Shown: in pieces, positions 32,697 through 42,895 of the stretch
Layout: each line of letters opens with the position of its first letter
How positions within the stretch are numbered: position 1 is the stretch's first letter
Assembly: GCA_963575745.1 (NCBI GenBank)
Contig: CAUYUJ010001381.1
Coordinates: 482,768-546,767, forward strand
Direction: 5' to 3'
From: Prorocentrum cordatum
Taxonomy: Eukaryota > Sar > Dinophyceae > Prorocentrales > Prorocentraceae
DNA length: 64,000 nucleotides
Notes under the pieces: generated by a model
What the model was told of the DNA's origin: nothing
What the model saw: only the letters and a program-made list of their open reading frames with translations
Databases searched by the model: none
Program-made: the position numbers and the translations under genes

Positions 32697-33545
32697 CCAA
32701 ACAGAAACGCTCTTGCCCACTATCAGGTTTCTGACCCCGAAAAAGGCTTAGTGGGCAAGACCGTTTTTTGGGTGTTTTTGGGCTGGGCCCCTGGGCTTTC
32801 TTTCGGCAAAGTTATTGTTTGCTATGGTCGCGCTAATTAATCGCCGCGGCAGTCAATCGGGCCTCGAGAAACATTGGGCGTGGCCAAAACAAGCCGAAAC
32901 GCTCTTGCCCACTATCAGGTTTCTGACCCCAAAAAAGACTTAGTGGGCAAGAGCGTTTTTTGGGTGTTTTTGGGCTGGGCCCCTGGGCTTTCTTTCGGCA
33001 AAGTTATTGTTTGCTATGGTCGTGCTACTTAATCGCCGCGGCAGTCAGTCGGGCCTCGACTGACATTGGGCGATGCCAAAACGAGCCAAAACGCTCTTGC
33101 CCACTATCAGGTTTCTGACCCCAAAAAAGACTTAGTGGGCAAGAGCGTTTTTTGGGTGTTTTTGGGCTGGGCCCCTGGGCTTTCTTTCGGCAAAGTTATT
33201 GTTTGCTATGGTCGTGCTACTTAATCGCCGCGGCAGTCAGTCGGGCCTCGACTGACATTGGGCGATGCCAAAACGAGCCAAAACGCTCTTACCCACTATC
33301 AAGTTTCCGACCCCAAAAAAGCCCTAGTGGGCAAGAGCGTTTTTTTGTGCTTTTGGGCAGGGCCCCATAAGCTTTATCTTCGCAAAGTCGTCGTTTTCTG
33401 TGGCCGCGATAATCAATCGCAACGGCCGTCAGTCGGGCCTCGAAGGACACTGGTAAAAACCCAAACACTCCGAAACGCTTTTGCCTGCTACCAGGTTTCT
33501 GGCCCCCCAAAAGCTATAGCGGGCAGGAACTGTTTTTCTGCGTGC
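32697..33545. repeat. Five tandem copies of a 192-bp hairpin repeat
   Basis: Copy anchors (GCTCTTGCCC or variant) lie at 32708, 32901, 33093, 33285 and 33477: spacings 193, 192, 192, 192. Each copy has a stem of AACGCTCTTGCCCACTA and TAGTGGGCAAGAGCGTT with a 25-27 base loop. After the stem come TTTTGGGTGTTTTTGGGC, GGGCCCCTGGGC, GCAAAGTTATTG, AATCGCCGCGG and TCGGGCCTCGA. The last copy is diverged, and its stem has a compensating A-T to G-C pair change. Confidence 0.95.
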
Positions 33546-33706
33546 AAAGCACTCTCATGCGAAGAAGGATCGCTCCCGCCAGGGCCACTCCGCCCTCCAG
33601 GCGCAGCGGCTGCTTGACAGACATCGCTGGACGTTCATCGTGGCGGTGCGCTTCCAAGCTCCATCGTGGTACCGATGCGCCTGCCCGCCATGTGCGCGCC
33701 ACGAGC
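33545..33706 (-). pseudogene. Duplicated fragment of the replicase-like gene (5' part)
   Basis: Minus-strand translation gives RTWRAGASVPRWSLEAHRHD, then QPLRLEGGVALAGAILLRM. It matches RSPWRAHDGQAHRYHNGAF and QALRLEHAVNRADAILLRM of the upstream exon (31960-32110), with substitutions. It lies directly 3' of the next gene's stop codon and next to the 192-bp repeats. Too short to be functional. Confidence 0.75.
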
Positions 33707-34837
33707 TCAGTCGTCGTTGTCGCTCCCGTGGTCGCCGTCCTCGGCGTCGCTGCCAGCCGCATTGCCCGCGTCGCCGCGCAGCTTGCGCAGGCGCCAGTAC
33801 CGCTTGTGGAGGTTGTAGTGGAACGTGACGACCTTGGCTATCTCGCAGTACACGAACTGCAAGCCCGTGTCAGACATACCAAGAATGTGTTCCACGGCTT
33901 CGCATAGCTCCCTAGCCAGGGCTCGCTTCGCGCCGCGTGCCTTCTTGACCAACACCTGGAGAGACTGCAAATCTTCCCGGAACAAGCGGCGCAGCTTCTG
34001 CATATTAGCGTGGGAGTCGTCGAACTGCTGCAACACATCCCCGAGCTGCGTGCTGCCCGTCCCGCTCTGCTTCCATGTCCCGTTGATGATGTTGACGCCC
34101 GCCAAGGCGCCGGGCCCCATGAGCGACCCGTGTTGCGAGCACCACCCGGGGCGGCGATAGTTGTTCGCGTAGGACTGCTCCAACAAGGAAAAGGCGTTCT
34201 TGCCCAAGAACTTGCCGCACGCTCTTACAAGGTCTAATGACACTTCCAGGCGCGATGCGTTGTCAAAATTGATATCACCACTCAACTTGTCTCTGATTCT
34301 GTGCATGCGCTTGTTCGCCAGATCACGTTTGGTCCACGAATTGAACGCCTGCCGGTTGAAGGCGCCGGTGAAAAGCTCTTCGGGGTCAATCTTGTTCACT
34401 AAAGTATGAGCAGCTTCCCAAAACTGATCGCCTGTCCAACCGTCGCCCGGCAGTTTCTCTAACAATTCCTTCAGAAAGACACGGCCGTTGATCGTGGCAC
34501 ACACTGCGGCGGCCATCCGTCGTTCGAATGACTTCGCCCTGACTTTGTCTACGATGCGGAGACAGAGGACCGTCTGAGGGTCTGTGTATTCCTCGTTTAT
34601 CTTGCAGTTCGTAAGGATTGCAGCTGCGGACCTGCGAACCCTTACATCGTGAGCCTCGCCCTGCTGATTCATAACATGATATTTCACATACACATCTTGC
34701 AACAGATTGTGTTCTTCCAGGCTATCATAATACGCTGCTTGGGCGCGGCGGCCGCTAACCTCTTGCAGCACCGCAGAATGCCTGGCAGCAAACAGTCGCG
34801 CCACACCGAGAATCCCTGAACAGCGAAAGGTCGACAT
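33707..34837 (-). CDS. Unknown protein, 376 aa, intronless, acidic C-terminus
   Basis: ATG at 34835-34837 starts MSTFRCSGILGVARLF; TGA at 33707-33709. The frame is open further 5' (to 35119), but that part includes a spliced-leader relict and a fragment of the neighbouring gene, so this first ATG after the relict is preferred. The protein is mostly helical-looking and non-repetitive: AYYDSLEEHNLLQDVYVKYH, LEKLPGDGWTGDQFWEAA, INFDNASRLEVSLDLVRACG, QKLRRLFREDLQSLQVLV. It ends in an acidic Asp/Gly/Ser tail. No known family is recognised. Alternative reading: an exon starting after TTCAG at 34816. Lack of introns plus the 5' relict suggest a retrogene, or an open frame of the adjacent mobile element. 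Confidence 0.6.
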   Translation of the reverse strand: MSTFRCSGILGVARLFAARHSAVLQEVSGRRAQAAYYDSLEEHNLLQDVYVKYHVMNQQGEAHDVRVRRSAAAILTNCKINEEYTDPQTVLCLRIVDKVRAKSFERRMAAAVCATINGRVFLKELLEKLPGDGWTGDQFWEAAHTLVNKIDPEELFTGAFNRQAFNSWTKRDLANKRMHRIRDKLSGDINFDNASRLEVSLDLVRACGKFLGKNAFSLLEQSYANNYRRPGWCSQHGSLMGPGALAGVNIINGTWKQSGTGSTQLGDVLQQFDDSHANMQKLRRLFREDLQSLQVLVKKARGAKRALARELCEAVEHILGMSDTGLQFVYCEIAKVVTFHYNLHKRYWRLRKLRGDAGNAAGSDAEDGDHGSDNDD

Positions 34838-34891
34838 GGCGCACCACTTGCAAAATGTATCGAGGATGTTGTTCCCAGTAGTAAGAAACCG
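34838..34891 (-). pseudogene. Second fragment of the replicase-like gene, now 5' UTR-like
   Basis: Minus strand reads GGTTTCTTACTACTGGGAAC then TTTTGCAAGTGGTGCG. This matches the exon at 31748-31815 (FLTTGNN...TFCKWC). It sits exactly between the spliced-leader relict and the ATG of the unknown gene. Confidence 0.8.
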
Positions 34892-34912
34892 CTTGAGCCA
34901 AAATGGAGACGG
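34892..34912 (-). other. Relict dinoflagellate spliced leader
   Basis: On the + strand: CTTGAGCCAAAATGG, then AGACGG. The complement of the 21-base constant part of the known dinoflagellate leader has CTACGG there, so 19 of 21 bases match, with both mismatches adjacent. Orientation agrees with the downstream gene. Confidence 0.85.
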
Positions 34913-35214
34913 AGGTAACGATGATGACGACGATGCTGGCAAACATACAGTCGAAGTTGATTGGGCAGGACACCCGAGAGGACACAAGACTCTTCCGAGG
35001 ACAACGCGGCCCTGAACAACCAGAAGACGCGCAGAGGACGTGGGACGGGATAGACAGGACACAAGGGCACCCTTCATCTGGCAGGGTCGACCTACTAATA
35101 AAATCCGACTGTAACGCATCGGGCTTCAGAGCGGCACAGAGGAGCCCGGCAGATCTTCAAAGTGGCCCACACATCTAAGCAACCCCAGGTCTTGATGTCC
35201 CAAGAATGCTCCTA

Positions 35215-35695
35215 CTCCTCCGATGTCATCGTCGTCGTCGTCTTCCTCCTCCTATTCCTCCTCCTTCCCTTCCTCCTCCGACTAACCCACCCTCCTCCCC
35301 CACCTAATCCACCTCCTCCTTCCCATCCTTTTCCTCCTCCTCCTCCTCCTCCTCCTCCTCCCTCCTTCTCCTCTCCCTCTCCCCCCCCCCCAGATAACAT
35401 AGATCCCTGGATCGCCTAGGTGGCCTAGGCGGATCTCATTGGCCAAATGGTCCGGGATCAAGGTTCATACCCCCCCCCCCCCCCCTTGCCGATCCGTCGT
35501 CGCCCCCCCCCCCCCTCCCCTCCCCCCCCCTTTCCCCGACCCGTCGCCGGGGCCCCCCGCCCCCCCACCCCTTCCAGAAGGGCGGGGGAGGTTCCGATCC
35601 CCCCCCCTTCGCCGCGCTGCCCCCGGACTCTGGCGACCCCCGCCGCCCCTGCCCCTAGTCCTCATCCCAACCAAAAGCCCTAATCATAACCCCAA
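35215..35695. repeat. CCT/GTC triplets and long C homopolymers
   Basis: GTCGTC then CTCCTC repeats (35225-35390), then several C-runs of 8-14 bases to 35610. Similar C-run DNA near 25000 and 56750-56920. Confidence 0.85.
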
Positions 35696-35699
35696 CCAC

Positions 35700-36683
35700 T
35701 GACCTCAGCCCCAAAGAGTATTGTTTACTCATTACTCACTACCCACTACTGAGTACTCGCTATTCGCTACTCACTTCTCATTACCCCTACCCACAACTCA
35801 CGATTCACTACTCACTATCCACGACTCACTACCCATTACCCACTACTCGCTACTCACTACTCCCTACTCACTACTCCCTCCTCCCTAATCACTACTCACT
35901 TTTTCACTCCTCGCTCCCCGCTACTCAATACTCACTACTCACTAAGCACTACTTACTACTCCCTACTCACTGCTCACTGATCACTACTCATTACCCACTA
36001 CCAACTATCCACTACTCACTACTCGCTACTAACTACTCATTGCCCACAAATCACTACTCACTACCCAGTACTCGCTACTCCCTACTCCCTACTCCCTACA
36101 CAATACTGACTACACAGTACTCAGTACTCGCTACTCGCTACTCCCATACTCGCTACCCAATACTCACTACTCACTCCCCGATACTCACTATTCACTTCTC
36201 ACTACGCACTACGTACTACTCACTAGTCACCACATAGTCTCTAGTCACTAGTCACAACTCACTAGTCACAAGTCGCTAGTCACTACTCACTACCAATTAC
36301 CCACTACTCACCAATCGCTACTCACTACCCACTATTCGCTACCCACTTCTTACTACTCACTGCTCACTACTCCCTACTCCCTCCTCGCTACTCACTACTC
36401 ACTACGCACTACTCGCTACTCCCTACTCGGTACTCACTAATCACTACCCACTACTCACTACTGACTACTCCCCACTCACTACTCACTACTCACTACGCCC
36501 TGCTCGCTACCCACTGCCACTACCCACTACTCTCTATTCATCACTACTCACTATTCACTACTTAGTACGCACTACGTACTACTCAGTACTCACTACTCAC
36601 TACTCACTACTCACCACTCGCTATTCACTATTCACTACTTACTACTCACTACTCACTACTCACTACGCACTACGCACTACTCC
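35700..36683. repeat. Degenerate TACTCACTAC minisatellite (left outer arm)
   Basis: About 1 kb of TACTCACTAC words with single-base variants (CGCTACTC, CCCACTAC). The same repeat appears at 56405-56745. Confidence 0.95.
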
Positions 36684-36949
36684 AGGAAGGGCCCGGTGCG
36701 GGCCGGTTCGGGCCGGTTCGGCGGCGGGCCGGTTCGGTTGCACCAGTTTGGTTTTCGGCGCCGGTCCGGTTTGAGCCGGTCCGGTTTGGCGAGTCCGGTC
36801 GGTTTTGCCGGTTCGGGTCGGGCGGCGGTCCGGTTTTGAGCGGTTCGGTTCGGGGGTCGTCGACCTCCGGGGGGGTCGTCGACCCTCGGGGGGGTCGTCG
36901 ACCGGCGAGGGGGGGGGATCGCCGTTGAACAAACAGCGAGGAGGAGGCC

Positions 36950-37270
36950 AGCGCCACCCCCCCCGTGGCCCCGGCCACCTCCCCCGTGGCCGGGGCCACC
37001 CCCCCGTGGCCGAGGCCGCCCACCCCGTGGGAGCCCCCGAGGGAGCCTCCGAGGGAGCCCCCGAGGGCCCGCAAGGGCCGCAAGAGGGGGGGGGGCACGG
37101 GGGGGTGGCCCCGGCCACGGGGGGGGTGGCCCCGGCCACGGGGGTGTGGCCGGGGCCGCGGGGGGGGTGGCCGGGGCCGCGGGGGGGGTGGCCCCGGCCA
37201 CGGGGGAAGTGGCCGGGGCCACGGGGGGGGTGGCCCCGGCCGCGGGGGGGGTGGCGGGTGGGCTGCTGGT
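36950..37270. repeat. GGCCACGGGGGGGTGGCCCC repeats
   Basis: Short self-complementary units (GTGGCC...GGCCAC) in both orientations. No counterpart in the right arm. Confidence 0.8.
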
Positions 37271-37379
37271 GGGGTGGTTCCCGCGGGAACCCGGGCACCC
37301 CGGATGCGGCCCCCTGCCTTCGCGCGGGGGGGCCACCGATGGGGCCCGCCCTCCCGCGGTCCGCCGCGCGCCCGACTCC

Positions 37380-37381
37380 CG

Positions 37382-37414
<33 letters not shown>

Positions 37415-37419
37415 GCCGC

Positions 37420-37452
<33 letters not shown>

Positions 37453-37610
37453 GCGCGGCGCCCGCCAGGGGAGGAGGAGGAGGAGGCGGAGGAGGAGGAG
37501 GCGGAGGAGGAGGAAGGACGGAGGAGGAGGAGGAGGAGGAGGAGGAGGAAGGGAGGAGGAGGTAGGACGGAGGAGGAAGCGGAGGAGGAGGAGGAGGAGC
37601 TGCGCTGCCC
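37380..37610. repeat. GTC/GCC and GGA triplet tracts
   Basis: (GTC)n at about 37380-37450 then (GGAGGA)n to 37600. Confidence 0.85.
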
Positions 37611-37639
37611 ATAGACGGGGCGGCGGGGCGGCAACTCCA

Positions 37640-38045
37640 GGCATCATAGCAAAGCATCGCAAGCATTGCATAGCAGAGCAAAGCATTGCATAGCAAAACA
37701 TCACATAGCATCGCATAGCAAAGCTTCGCAAAGCATATCATCGCATTAGCATTAATGGTAGCATTCGGTAGCACTCATTGTAGCATTCATTAACATACAT
37801 AGCAATATCGCAATGCTTATTGTAGCAACACATCATACACTAACATACCAGACCATGCTATAACATACAATATCATTCATTGCATGGTATAGCCCCGTAG
37901 CGTAGCAGACCGTACCCTATGATATCATATTTGCATCATAATAGCATGGCATGGCAGAGAATGGCATAGCATCGCATCGTACCATAGCAGACTATAGCAG
38001 ACCATACTACAACATTCCATAACAAGTTCATCGCATAGCATAGCG
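37640..38045. repeat. CATAGCA/GCATAG-type repeats
   Basis: Degenerate GCATAGCAAAGC and CATAGCATCGC words. Complementary copy at 55685-56080. Related words at 41650-41810. Confidence 0.85.
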
Positions 38046-38119
38046 TACAAGCCAGCGCTCTGCCCCTCGCAGAGACGAGAAGATCGGGAGCAGGAGGGGG
38101 AGGGAGGAGGTCGCGGGGA

Positions 38120-38520
38120 GGAGGTGAAAGAGAAAAGGAGGAGGAGGAGGAGGAGGAGGAGGAGGAGGAGGAGGTGGAGAGGGCCCGTCGCCGTCGTCGT
38201 CGTCGCAGCCGGGGCCTCCTGGGGCAGAATCTCGAAGCGGACCCAGCCGCGGCCACGAGGGGCCTTGTCGGACGCCCAGAGAGGGCGACAAAAACGCCCG
38301 GATGTGACTTCGATGTCACATGACCGTCGTCGTCGTCGTCGTCTGTGATTTCTAAGGGACCCTGAAGTCACATCGCCTTCGTCGTCGTCGTCGTCGTCGT
38401 CGTCGACGTTGCCGTCGCCGCCATCGTTGACCCCGCCGACGCCATTGCCACCTCCTCCTCCTCCTCCTCTTGCTCCTCCTCCTCCTCCTCCTCCTCCTCC
38501 TCTCCCTCCCCCCCGGCCCA
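38120..38520. repeat. GGA, GTC and CTC triplet tracts
   Basis: (GGA)n 38130-38170, (GTC)n 38320-38345 and 38375-38405, (CTC)n 38450-38505. Confidence 0.85.
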
Positions 38521-39450
38521 GGCAGGCCCCGGCCCCCAGGTCATCAGCGGCCTGCCTGGCCTGCTGGCGGATGGCGCCCAGGCGGCCTGGCCCCCAGGTC
38601 ATCAGCGGCCTGGCCCTCGACGCGGCGGATGGCGCCCAGGCGCCGGCGCCGCCTCGGGGCCGGGAGAGGCGAGGGCTAAGCTAGACAGGGGAGAAGGAGG
38701 AGGATGAGGAGGAAGGAGGAGGCGAGAGGAGGAAGAGGATGAGGATCCCATTGGCGCCCATTTTGTAGCCCGTGGCATCGACCACGGAGCGGGCGATCCA
38801 CACAGCTTCGAACTTCATCCTCAGACTCATTCTCACATCCTTCTGCTGCTGCTGCTGATGATGATCCTTCTCCCCCTCCTCCTCCCCCCTCCGTCTCCCT
38901 CCTCTTTCGGTCCTCGCGACCTTCGACCCCTTCCGAGCCTCGACCCTAGATCTCTCCCTCGACCCTACTTGGTAGGAGCGGGCTCCAAGGGTCGAGGTTC
39001 GGAAGGGGGGGGGGGGCTGAGTGCTGATGAGTGTCGAAGGGTCGACGTTTTCCTCCTAGCCCCTGGCGCCCTACCACCCCCAGCCCCCCCCGTCGGGATC
39101 GCCGCGCAGCTCGGCGCGGCGCGGTCTCAGAGATAATCTACTTATGTTTCCACCGCGGGCAGCCCCCCATGCTCCGAAAGCAACAGGGGATCATGCCGAG
39201 GGCGAGGGTGACGGGAGGGGGGGCGATGGCGAGGATGAGGAAGACGTGAGGAGGAGGGGGATGAGGAGGATGAGGATGAGGAGGAGGACGAGGGGGAGGA
39301 GGACGAGGAGGCGAAAGACCAAGAGGAAGAAACCGATCGGGGCAAGGCATCCGTCATCTCGTCGCATGTGCCACTGCCGTTTTGGCAACAGGTGTTGTTG
39401 CACACTGTGCCCCCAGGCCTCCCGCTCTGTGCTCTCAGCCTGCGCCCGCC

Positions 39451-39756
39451 ATGGCCCCGAAAGCCATCAGCGCTCCGCGTCCGTCGCGAGTGCGCGAAGG
39501 AGGGGTTGAAGAGGAGCTCAAGTACCGCAACCAGCTGACCAAGCGGAACGGTAAATTCAGGACGGCGTTGGAGGCCGCCGGCAGGCTTGGCGCGAGAGCG
39601 ATCAACGCTGATTCCCAAAGAACGGCTGTCAAGGTGCAGGCGCTGCGGCAGCGTGATGCCCCGCCACTGCCCGACAACGCTGATTCCCAGAGAACGGCCG
39701 TCAGGGTGCAGGCGCTGCGGCAGCGTGATGCCCCGAGGACTCGGACTAGGTTCTAG
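39451..39756 (+). CDS. Small basic protein, coiled-coil copy A (shortened)
   Basis: 101 codons starting MAPKAISAPRPS. It contains LKYRNQLTKRNGKFRTALEAAGRLG and two tandem copies of NADSQRTAV(K/R)VQALRQRDAP. The paralogue in the right arm (53910-54263, minus) has extra residues before LKYRNQ that form the first heptads of a likely coiled coil; they are missing here. The C-terminal repeat here is duplicated, and the C-terminus differs. An upstream in-frame extension to 39382 reads MATGVVAHCAP and is also shared by both copies. Function unknown. Confidence 0.5.
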   Translation: MAPKAISAPRPSRVREGGVEEELKYRNQLTKRNGKFRTALEAAGRLGARAINADSQRTAVKVQALRQRDAPPLPDNADSQRTAVRVQALRQRDAPRTRTRF

Positions 39757-39793
39757 GCTTGCCAGCACGCTGCTCCGAAGAGCGGGAACCAGC

Positions 39794-40080
39794 AGTCTGC
39801 GGTGCGACCCCGCGCTGCAGGACCAGGCGCAGTGACATTCATTCGTCATCGTCGTCTCGTCAGACTGTCTGCATATCCTCTTCGTCAGTCGGCCCTCAAT
39901 GGGAAGCAGATGTTGACATGTACATTTAGATAATTGCAACTGTGGTCAAATCCTTTTGTCTCCGCCTGCCCCGCCTGCCCCCTCCGTGGCCAAGAACTTA
40001 GGGGTCGTCCTGCATTCCAAGGGTCCCTGATGGTTTTGGGGAGTGGCCCGACGGCTTCCGAAGGTCGCTGGATGCGCGGC
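39794..40080. other. No gene recognised
   Basis: Unique-looking sequence between the left arm and the CA repeat. Confidence 0.4.
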
Positions 40081-40082
40081 AG

Positions 40083-40600
<518 letters not shown>

Positions 40601-40633
40601 CAGGCCTGTGCAGGCCCTCTGAGCCGTCCGAGC

Positions 40634-40798
40634 AACCGAATGTTCAGCGCCAGCGACCGTTCCAGGTCTAGCCAGCCAGCCGCAGATTGCAATAATGATC
40701 TGCAACAGCCAGATGTAAACTTCAGCAGTGAGCCGCACATAGCAGACTATGATGCAGATGAGGAGGCCAGCAGAGAACTCTTTGGAATGTTCTCTTGA
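40634..40798 (+). CDS. Short open segment with coding-like composition
   Basis: The end of a longer frame reads RMFSASDRSRSSQPAAD, DLQQPDVNFSSEPHIADYD, then EEASRELFGMFS and TGA. Acidic and non-repetitive, unlike the CA and CTC-encoded part upstream. Possibly an exon or the upstream part of the Copia-like fragment that follows at 41.1 kb. Not identified. Confidence 0.3.
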   Translation, partial: NRMFSASDRSRSSQPAADCNNDLQQPDVNFSSEPHIADYDADEEASRELFGMFS

Positions 40799-41103
40799 AT
40801 TGCTCGACCGTCCTGCTTCTCTCCCCCGCTGGTGCTGCTGCTCCCTTCCTTCTCCTGGCCTCGTGCGTGGTCTGTGTGGTGCGCGTGGCGTTGTGTGGTT
40901 GTGTGTCCCGCTCCTCTCCTCTCTGTCCTTTCTCCGTTCTGCAGTTGGCCGGTATATCAGCAGCGATATCAGGACTTTTCTCAGCTGCCTCGCATGTTCT
41001 AAACTGTGTTAGAACATGTTGGAGAAAGCACGTCTGATGGGTAGCGATGTAGGTATCTCAGCAGCTCCTGAATTGCCCCCCTGCCGCCCTGGAAGGCAAG
41101 AGC

Positions 41104-41583
41104 TTGCGGCCAGGGCGCCGCTCAGTCCCCCCGCGCGGGTCCTCAACAGGGAGGACATCCGCCAGCCGCTCACAGTTTGTGGGCGCAGCTGGCCTCCCGG
41201 TCTGGAGCACCTTTGCAGCGCTGATCCCGATATGTGTTTCACATCGTATTTCAGGCATTCTGAGAGTCAGCATTGCGCCAGGCGGCCCGCCGCTGCTTTT
41301 TTCGAGGCCAGCGGCGAAGCAGCTCGGGATCCGCGACGACCCGAGGACCAGCACCTTCAGTTTTCCCGAGGAGCTGGGCGTGCCACCCGTGCCGGTCACA
41401 GAAGCTGACTCCCAGCATCCGCTGATCAACTTGTTTCAGTTCCCAGCAGAAGGCTGGGCGGCGCCGCCAGGAGCAGTCTTGGACGAGACGGCGCCAGAGA
41501 TTCAATGTCATATTCAAGGTCATCATCATGATCGTCAGCCGTCTCATCGCCAGGTCCAACAGCAGCCGGGCACAAAACCATAA
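41104..41583 (+). pseudogene. Copia-type retropepsin-like fragment
   Basis: The frame contains HRISGILRVSIAPGG, PPLLFSRPAAKQLGI, TSTFSFPEELGVPPVPV and SQHPLINLFQFP. I recall this as the part after the aspartic-protease active site in dinoflagellate Copia polyproteins (G-x-L-x-V, P-L-L-x-S, LG, a FP or L-x-x-L end); this is memory, not a search. The active-site D-T/S-G and the rest of Gag-Pol are absent, so it is a fragment. The Copia RNase H fragment at the start of the window is a different piece. Confidence 0.5.
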
Positions 41584-41984
41584 CCAACCATGACGAAAAC
41601 CAACAACAGGGATATCTTGTCCACCTTTCTTCACCAGCTACGCACAGTTCCGCATAGCATCGCATCGCATCGCGTAACATAGCATAACATCGCATAGCGT
41701 GATACCGCGCAGCATTGTATATAATGATTATCATAGATAGTCTAGCATAGCACGCATACCATGTAGCATCGCGCAACATCGCAAATTTTTGCATAGCGTA
41801 ACACAGCAACCGGGACGAGTTGTCGCCCTGGTGCCCAGCTGTTTCTTTTCATGTGCATGCTTCCTCCTCCCCCGCGTGGCCATATGTTTGCCCAAACGTA
41901 CGTCGTGGATTTCCAACTCTTGACGCTTCGCGTACGTCAACGCATCCTCGCCAGCCCATCCAGTAACGACGCCAGAGCGATAGA

Positions 41985-42730
41985 GGTGATCAGGGAAGTG
42001 AGGGAGTACACAGAGTAATAAAGGGCTGGGGAACCCGTCTTACCCAAGACGGCGAGGATGGAGGAGGAATCGGAGGAGGACGAGGAGGAGGAACTGAAGG
42101 AGGAGGAGGAGGGGGCGCGGGAGGAGGGAGGAGGGAGGAGGAGGAATGGGTGGATGAGGGGGAGGAGGAGGAGCAGCAGGAGGAAAATGAGGAGGAGGAG
42201 GAGGAGGAGGATAATGAGAAGGAGGAGGAGGAGTCTCTTCGGATGTCTCTCGGGAGCGTCCTGAAGGCATCTTAGGGCGTTTTGGGAGCGTCTTGGCGGT
42301 CCCGGAAGCCTCTTGGAGCGTCTCGGGTGCCTCGGGGGCCTCTTGGGGCCTCTTGGGGGTCTCTTGGGAGCCTCTTGAGGGCCTCTTGGGGGACTCTCGG
42401 GGCCTCCTGGGCGTCTCCTGGGGCCCTCTTGGGGCGCTTTTGGGAGACTTGGGAGCGCTCTTGGGGCCATCTTGGAGGAGATCGATCAAAGAAGAGGGGA
42501 GCTTGAATTAGGCCCCCCCCTCGGGAGCGCCTAAAATCGCCTCTTGGAGCGCTCTTGGAGCGCTCTTGGGCAATCTTGGGGCTGTCTCGGGTTCGCTTGG
42601 GCCTCTCTCTGGGCCTCTCTTGGGCCGTCTTGGAGCCATCTTGAGGCCTCGAATGGCCATCGGAAGAGAAAAGGCGAGAAAGCAACAAACATTGCGTTTC
42701 CGTTTGTTTTGAAAGATTTTGGCCTCTTGG
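41985..42730. repeat. Interspersed repeat X, copy 2
   Basis: Same blocks and order as 12510-13240, including GATCAGGGAAGTG, ATCGATCAAAGAAG and AAAAGGCGAGAA. Element E copy 1 begins directly after it. Confidence 0.85.
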
Positions 42731-42732
42731 GG

Positions 42733-42863
42733 GGCCTCTTCGGGCGGGGCCCCGTGGAGGCCTGGCAGGCGACGGCAACGACGGCGGCGACCACGACGAC
42801 GACGTCGAACACGACGACGGCCACGACAAAGACGACGACGTTGACGACCACGCTGACGAGGAA

Positions 42864-42895
<32 letters not shown>

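Larger units (their letters stand above)
35460..39793. repeat. Left arm of the outer inverted duplication
   Basis: Its complement, in reverse order, recurs at 53928-56930. Shared blocks: TACTCACT array, GGTTCGG-type repeats, a GCCGCCCCGTCTATGGGC segment, CATAGC-type repeats, a GGA/GTC/CTC triplet zone, CGACCCTTGGAGCC and a small coiled-coil-type gene. The arms differ by indels, mainly in low-complexity parts; the left arm has extra GGCCACGGGG repeats (36950-37270). Confidence 0.85.
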
